A DNA stretch of 18,626 bases, taken from an uncultured bacterium (GTDB taxonomy: Bacteria > Pseudomonadota > Gammaproteobacteria > Burkholderiales > Burkholderiaceae_D). A program made the translations under genes and the position numbers. Under the pieces are notes generated by a model. It made no database searches. It saw only the letters and a program-made list of their open reading frames with translations, and was not told the DNA's origin. Numbering within the stretch: position 1 is the stretch's first letter; every line of letters starts with the position of its first letter. Of the stretch, positions 15,847 through 18,626 are shown piece after piece. The stretch covers positions 1 through 18,626 of the forward strand of contig CAIQLE010000217.1 of assembly GCA_903872555.1 (NCBI GenBank), read 5' to 3'.

Positions 15847-16701
15847 TTAGCGATTCGTACGCGACATAAAGACCAGTCGCTCGAACAGATGTACATCCTG
15901 CTCGTTCTTGAGCAAGGCGCCATGCAGGGGCGGGACGATGCTCTTCTGGTCCTTGCTGCGCAGGGCTTCGGGTGGAATGTCTTCGGCCAGCAAAAGCTTC
16001 AGCCAGTCGAGCAATTCCGAAGTAGAGGGTTTTTTCTTCAGCCCGGGTATCTCACGCACTTCAAAGAAAGTCTGCAGTGCCTGTGCCAGCAGATCTTTTT
16101 TGATGGTCGGGAAATGCACATCGACGATTTGCTGCATCGTCTCTTTTTCCGGGAATTTAATGTAATGGAAGAAGCAGCGGCGCAGAAAGGCGTCCGGCAG
16201 TTCTTTCTCGTTGTTAGAAGTGATGATTACCAGTGGTCTGTGTTTGGCACGCACCATTTCGCGCGTTTCATACACATAAAATTCCATGCGATCGATCTCG
16301 CGCAGCAGGTCATTTGGAAATTCTATGTCGGCCTTGTCGATTTCATCGATCAGCAGCACGACCGGCTCATCAGCCGTGAAGGCCTGCCAGAGCACGCCGC
16401 GCACGATGTAATTGTGAATATCCTTGACCCGTTCATCTCCCAGTTGCGAATCACGCAGACGGGAGACGGCGTCATATTCATACAGACCTTGCTGTGCTTT
16501 TGTAGTCGATTTGATATGCCATTGCAAAAGTGGCATCTCCAGCGCTGCGGCGACTTCTTCGGCCAGCATGGTCTTGCCCGTACCAGGCTCGCCCTTGATC
16601 AGCAGCGGTCTTTGCAGGGTGAGAGCGGCATTTACAGCTAATTTCAGGTCATGGGTAGCGACGTATTGTTCGGAACCCTGGAAGCGTTTTGGTTGATTCA
16701 T
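15847..16701 (-). CDS. MoxR-family AAA+ ATPase
   Basis: This 284-residue protein is a compact MoxR/CoxD-type AAA+ ATPase. It shows Walker A GEPGTGKT (37-44), Walker B VVLLIDEIDKAD (114-125), sensor 1 in VIITSNNEKELPDAFLRRC (158-176), with arginines 174 and 175 as finger candidates, and the MoxR lid region with an inserted helix after LRDSQLGDERV. It is slightly shorter than the 310-350 residues of many MoxR proteins but ends normally. MoxR ATPases form hexamers that remodel or mature a client together with the VWA protein encoded next, here 21 nt downstream. A TATACT element at 16731-16736 (minus strand) could be its -10, but no good -35 precedes it. The ribosome site is weak. The client is not evident from the neighbours. 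Confidence 0.92.
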   Translation of the reverse strand: MNQPKRFQGSEQYVATHDLKLAVNAALTLQRPLLIKGEPGTGKTMLAEEVAAALEMPLLQWHIKSTTKAQQGLYEYDAVSRLRDSQLGDERVKDIHNYIVRGVLWQAFTADEPVVLLIDEIDKADIEFPNDLLREIDRMEFYVYETREMVRAKHRPLVIITSNNEKELPDAFLRRCFFHYIKFPEKETMQQIVDVHFPTIKKDLLAQALQTFFEVREIPGLKKKPSTSELLDWLKLLLAEDIPPEALRSKDQKSIVPPLHGALLKNEQDVHLFERLVFMSRTNR

Positions 16702-16787
16702 TCGGCTGAGGCGACTGGAAAAGAGAATTCAGTATAAACGAGGCCAGCAAGGAAGACCGGCTTGCACCTTCGAAAAGCTTGTGAAAA

Positions 16788-16816
16788 TGGACTCCCCTTA
16801 CTTATTCGGTTAAAAT
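16788..16816 (+). promoter_or_regulatory. Predicted sigma70 promoter of the cytochrome c pair
   Basis: TGGACT (16788-16793) and TAAAAT (16811-16816) are 17 nt apart and match the consensus in 4 and 5 of 6 positions. The start would be near 16823, giving a leader of about 90 nt. The remaining divergent region 16702-16912 shows nothing else I can identify. Confidence 0.45.
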
Positions 16817-16912
16817 CTCGCTCGCTATGCGGCGGGGCAACCTATTTATAGTGTTGGTGTTCTCTGAACCCTCTGTCCGATGAGACCGTTTTGAATTAAC
16901 TACCCAGCTATT

Positions 16913-17233
16913 ATGAAAAAACTCTTTGCTCTACTCGCGCTGGCGACAGTAGCTCAGGTGTCGGCAGCCGCTGACGTCAAAGGCGACGCCAATGCCGCTA
17001 AATATAAAGTCGCCATGTGCGTCGGTTGCCACGGCATCCCTGGTTACAAGGCGAGCTTCCCTGAGGTGTATCGCGTGCCTATGCTCGGCGGACAATCTGA
17101 AAAATACCTCGTCTCTGCTTTGAACGCCTACAAAAAAGGTGAACGCAAGCATCCGACCATGGTAGGTATAGCCGGTGGCCTGTCCGATCAGGACATCGCT
17201 GATGTCGCCGCTTATTACGCACAGCAGAAATAA
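16913..17233 (+). CDS. Periplasmic cytochrome c (class I, c553-like), first of a pair
   Basis: This 106-residue protein has a signal peptide (MKKLFALLALATVAQ, cleavage near VSA-A, about residue 19) and one heme site CVGCH (Cys36, Cys39, His40). Met83 in HPTMVGIA is the likely sixth heme ligand. SDQDIADVAAYYAQQK is the C-terminal helix typical of small soluble class I cytochromes. It should carry single electrons in the periplasm between respiratory enzymes. No Shine-Dalgarno sequence is visible before ATG at 16913 (the preceding bases are CCCAGCTATT), which is unusual for this window. The second cytochrome follows after 13 nt and is homologous, so the pair probably arose by duplication. Its redox partners cannot be told from the neighbours. 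Confidence 0.93.
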   Translation: MKKLFALLALATVAQVSAAADVKGDANAAKYKVAMCVGCHGIPGYKASFPEVYRVPMLGGQSEKYLVSALNAYKKGERKHPTMVGIAGGLSDQDIADVAAYYAQQK

Positions 17234-17235
17234 TC

Positions 17236-17240
17236 AGGAG
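17236..17240 (+). promoter_or_regulatory. Ribosome binding site deciding the second cytochrome start
   Basis: AGGAG, 6 nt before ATG at 17247. The longer in-frame start at 17175 lies inside the first cytochrome gene and would bury the signal peptide. Confidence 0.75.
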
Positions 17241-17246
17241 TCTTTC

Positions 17247-17585
17247 ATGAAAAAGCTATTCGTCTTACTGACTCTGGCACTGTCTGCGAACGTCTTTGCC
17301 GCTGATATCGAAGCCGGTAAAGCTGCAGTACAGAAGTACAATTGCGCATCCTGCCACGGTGCTGACCTGAGCAGCCCTATCGATGCGAGCTATCCAAAAC
17401 TGGCTGGTCAGCATGCTGACTACATTGAACATGCGCTGGTGGCTTATCAGCGTGGTGCGAGTGGTGCCAATGGACGTGGCAACGCGATCATGGGCGGCAT
17501 GGCCAAGCCTTTGTCGCACGCTGAAATCAAAGACATCTCTGCTTATATCGCCAGCCTGCCGGGCGCGCTGGTCGTACGCAAGTAA
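17247..17585 (+). CDS. Periplasmic cytochrome c (class I), second of a pair
   Basis: This 112-residue protein has a signal peptide MKKLFVLLTLALSANVFA with cleavage before ADIEAG (about residue 18), and heme site CASCH (Cys33, Cys36, His37). Met82 or Met85 in AIMGGMAKPLS is the sixth-ligand candidate. YPKLAGQHADYIEHALVAYQ and a SHAEIKDISAYIASLPG C-terminal helix match the c553/c4 half-domain pattern. It shares the leader, heme surroundings and terminal helix with the first cytochrome. The two would be made from one transcript and could work together as a split equivalent of diheme cytochrome c4; this is inference. A strong terminator starts 16 nt after its stop codon. Confidence 0.93.
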   Translation: MKKLFVLLTLALSANVFAADIEAGKAAVQKYNCASCHGADLSSPIDASYPKLAGQHADYIEHALVAYQRGASGANGRGNAIMGGMAKPLSHAEIKDISAYIASLPGALVVRK

Positions 17586-17600
17586 GTTCTCTGACTTCAT

Positions 17601-17630
17601 AAAAAAACCGCGGCTTGCCGCGGTTTTTTT
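17601..17630. terminator. Bidirectional intrinsic terminator
   Basis: Seven A residues, CCGCGGC (17608-17614), TT, GCCGCGG (17617-17623) and seven T residues form a fully symmetric GC-rich stem with T-tracts on both strands. It ends the cytochrome operon on the plus strand and the DUF1841 gene on the minus strand, whose stop codon lies at 17629-17631. Confidence 0.95.
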
Positions 17631-18060
17631 ATGCCTGTGCGCGTCTTTGCACAGATTCTATGTAAAGCGCCGCATCGGGCGCTGTGCCATTTCTTTGCGC
17701 CGTCCACAACATCTGTCCCAGACATTCCATGATCTCGTGATGTGCTTCGTGAGCCGAGCCCAGACGTTCAGCCAGTCGCTGGAAGCCTGCGCGTATGCCA
17801 GGCGGCTGATCGATGGAAATCTGCTCTTCTATCGACAGGTGCATGGACAGATGAAGAAAGGGATTCGATTGTCCCTTGGCGATATCGTAGTCCGCAGTCT
17901 GCGCTGCGACTTCGTCAGCCAGATCGTGTTCGTATTCCGGATGTTGCAGTATCCAGTCACGCGCAATCGCTTCCAGTGGCGTCAGGACCTGATGCGCCTG
18001 TACCTTTTGCCAGGTGGCGCAAAAAAATTGTCTGACTTCTTCTTTGCTGGGATTGAACAA
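17629..18060 (-). CDS. DUF1841 family protein
   Basis: A protein of about 143 residues matching the DUF1841 family by memory of its pattern: LFNPSKEEVRQFFC at the start, LTPLEAIARDWILQHPEY, and NPFLHLSMHLSIEEQ with a QPPGIR segment. The His residues in HPEY, FLHLSMH and HEAHHE could bind metal, but no function is known. It has no signal peptide or membrane segment. The start is uncertain. Family members begin with MFNPS, which here corresponds to TTG at 18060, two bases after the stop codon of the upstream gene. An ATG at 18090 would add 10 residues and overlap that gene by 28 nt; one at 18150 would overlap by 88 nt. No strong ribosome site is present for any. It is probably cotranscribed with the GDT1-like gene. 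Confidence 0.85.
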   Translation of the reverse strand: MFNPSKEEVRQFFCATWQKVQAHQVLTPLEAIARDWILQHPEYEHDLADEVAAQTADYDIAKGQSNPFLHLSMHLSIEEQISIDQPPGIRAGFQRLAERLGSAHEAHHEIMECLGQMLWTAQRNGTAPDAALYIESVQRRAQA

Positions 18061-18062
18061 AT

Positions 18063-18626
18063 CTATTCCAATCCAAAAATCAGTATCCATGCGCCGAGTG
18101 CCGCGAACATTACGGCGGCGGCGATCCTGACCCATTTCATCGGTATCCACTGTGCCGTGGTCTTGCCCAGCAAAACAGCCGGTGAAATCGCGATCATCTC
18201 GCCCAGCGTCGCACCCAGCATCACCATGCCGAAGTCGCCATATTTGGCCGCCATCACCAGGGTCGCGACCTGAGATTTATCACCCAGCTCGGCCAGTATG
18301 AAGGTGATGAAAGCGGTCAGCACCAGACTGGAGGAAGACTTGAAAGGCACGTCTTCTTCCTCTTCATCCTCTTCCGGTATCAGGGTCCAGGCAGCGACCG
18401 CAAAAAACATCACTACCAATATCCAGCGTAACAGTGAAGTCGGCAGAAAATTCGAGAGCGTGGTGCCAAGCAGTGAGGTCACACCCATGGTCAGCAGGGT
18501 CGCGAGAAAAATTCCGGCGAGTATAGGCCAGCTTCGGCGGTAGCGTACCGACAGCAAGAGTGCCAGCACCTGAGTTTTATCTCCCATTTCGCCCAGCCCG
18601 ACAACCAGCGCCGTATTGATGAATGC
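18063..18626 (-). CDS. TMEM165/GDT1 (UPF0016) family cation exporter, 5' end cut
   Basis: The frame runs off the window edge, with 187 residues visible. The family has two homologous three-helix halves, each with ExGDK[TS]. The first is EMGDKTQVLALLL, in which the Met at 18585-18587 is internal: the frame continues upstream as AFINTALVVGLG, so that ATG is not the start and only one to three residues are likely missing. The second is ELGDKSQVATLVMAAKYGD. Between them, hydrophobic segments and an acidic linker (PEEDEEEEDVPF, about 18345-18380) are seen. Bacterial members such as MntX of Neisseria and MneA of Vibrio export Mn2+, so this is probably a manganese exporter. A yybP-ykoY riboswitch might precede such a gene but would lie outside the window. 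Confidence 0.9.
   Translation of the reverse strand, partial: AFINTALVVGLGEMGDKTQVLALLLSVRYRRSWPILAGIFLATLLTMGVTSLLGTTLSNFLPTSLLRWILVVMFFAVAAWTLIPEEDEEEEDVPFKSSSSLVLTAFITFILAELGDKSQVATLVMAAKYGDFGMVMLGATLGEMIAISPAVLLGKTTAQWIPMKWVRIAAAVMFAALGAWILIFGLE

Noticed and set aside
15406..16641. Plus-strand frame of 411 codons opposite the VWA and moxR genes
   Set aside because: It is antisense to two genes with complete motifs (MIDAS, Walker A and B) and its translation is rich in odd runs of His, Gln and Phe typical of a shadow frame.
17383..18273. Long plus-strand frame of 296 codons over the cytochrome, terminator and DUF1841 region
   Set aside because: It passes through the terminator and lies opposite or out of frame to better supported genes; its protein has no coherent domain.
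1..18626. Search for CRISPR arrays, tRNAs, insertion sequences, toxin-antitoxin pairs and defence genes
   Set aside because: No regular repeats, cloverleaf-like segments, transposase motifs or terminal repeats were seen; nearly all sequence is explained by the listed genes.

Overview
The window looks like ordinary chromosome of a Gram-negative bacterium, most likely a betaproteobacterium of the order Burkholderiales (Oxalobacteraceae-like is my guess). The reasons are lipoproteins and a secretin that need an outer membrane, separate ParC/ParE with betaproteobacterial-looking sequence, two periplasmic c-type cytochromes, a DUF1841 protein, and intermediate GC by eye. No taxonomic search was possible.

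Layout. (1) Positions 1-8824, plus strand: a Tad/Flp (type IVc) pilus assembly operon in the order prepilin peptidase (3' end only), cpaB/rcpC, cpaC/rcpA secretin, a small lipoprotein, cpaE/tadZ, cpaF/tadA ATPase, tadB, tadC and a tadD lipoprotein with TPRs and a LytR_C-like C-terminus. Together these process and energise the pilin (peptidase, TadA, TadB, TadC), place the machine (TadZ) and form the outer-membrane exit (RcpA, RcpC, lipoproteins). Pilin and minor pilins are not in the window. (2) 8826-10025, minus strand: a secreted alpha/beta hydrolase with an extra C-terminal domain, converging with tadD at 1 nt. A sigma70-like promoter overlapped by a dyad lies upstream. (3) 10242-16701, minus strand: moxR AAA+ ATPase, VWA (CoxE-like) protein, parE and parC, closely spaced and codirectional. 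(4) 16913-17585, plus strand: two tandem small periplasmic cytochromes c, with a promoter candidate upstream and a near-perfect bidirectional terminator downstream. (5) 17629-18626, minus strand: a DUF1841 protein and, running off the window edge, a TMEM165/GDT1-type cation (probably Mn2+) exporter.

I see no tRNA, rRNA, CRISPR array, insertion sequence or phage gene. No clearly undescribed system is evident. The most interesting points are the variant parts of the Tad locus (small lipoprotein, TadD-LytR_C fusion, TadZ without the usual P-loop lysine) and the operator-like dyad centred on the predicted transcription start of the hydrolase gene. Several starts were moved from the longest reading frame on the basis of Shine-Dalgarno position and signal peptides.
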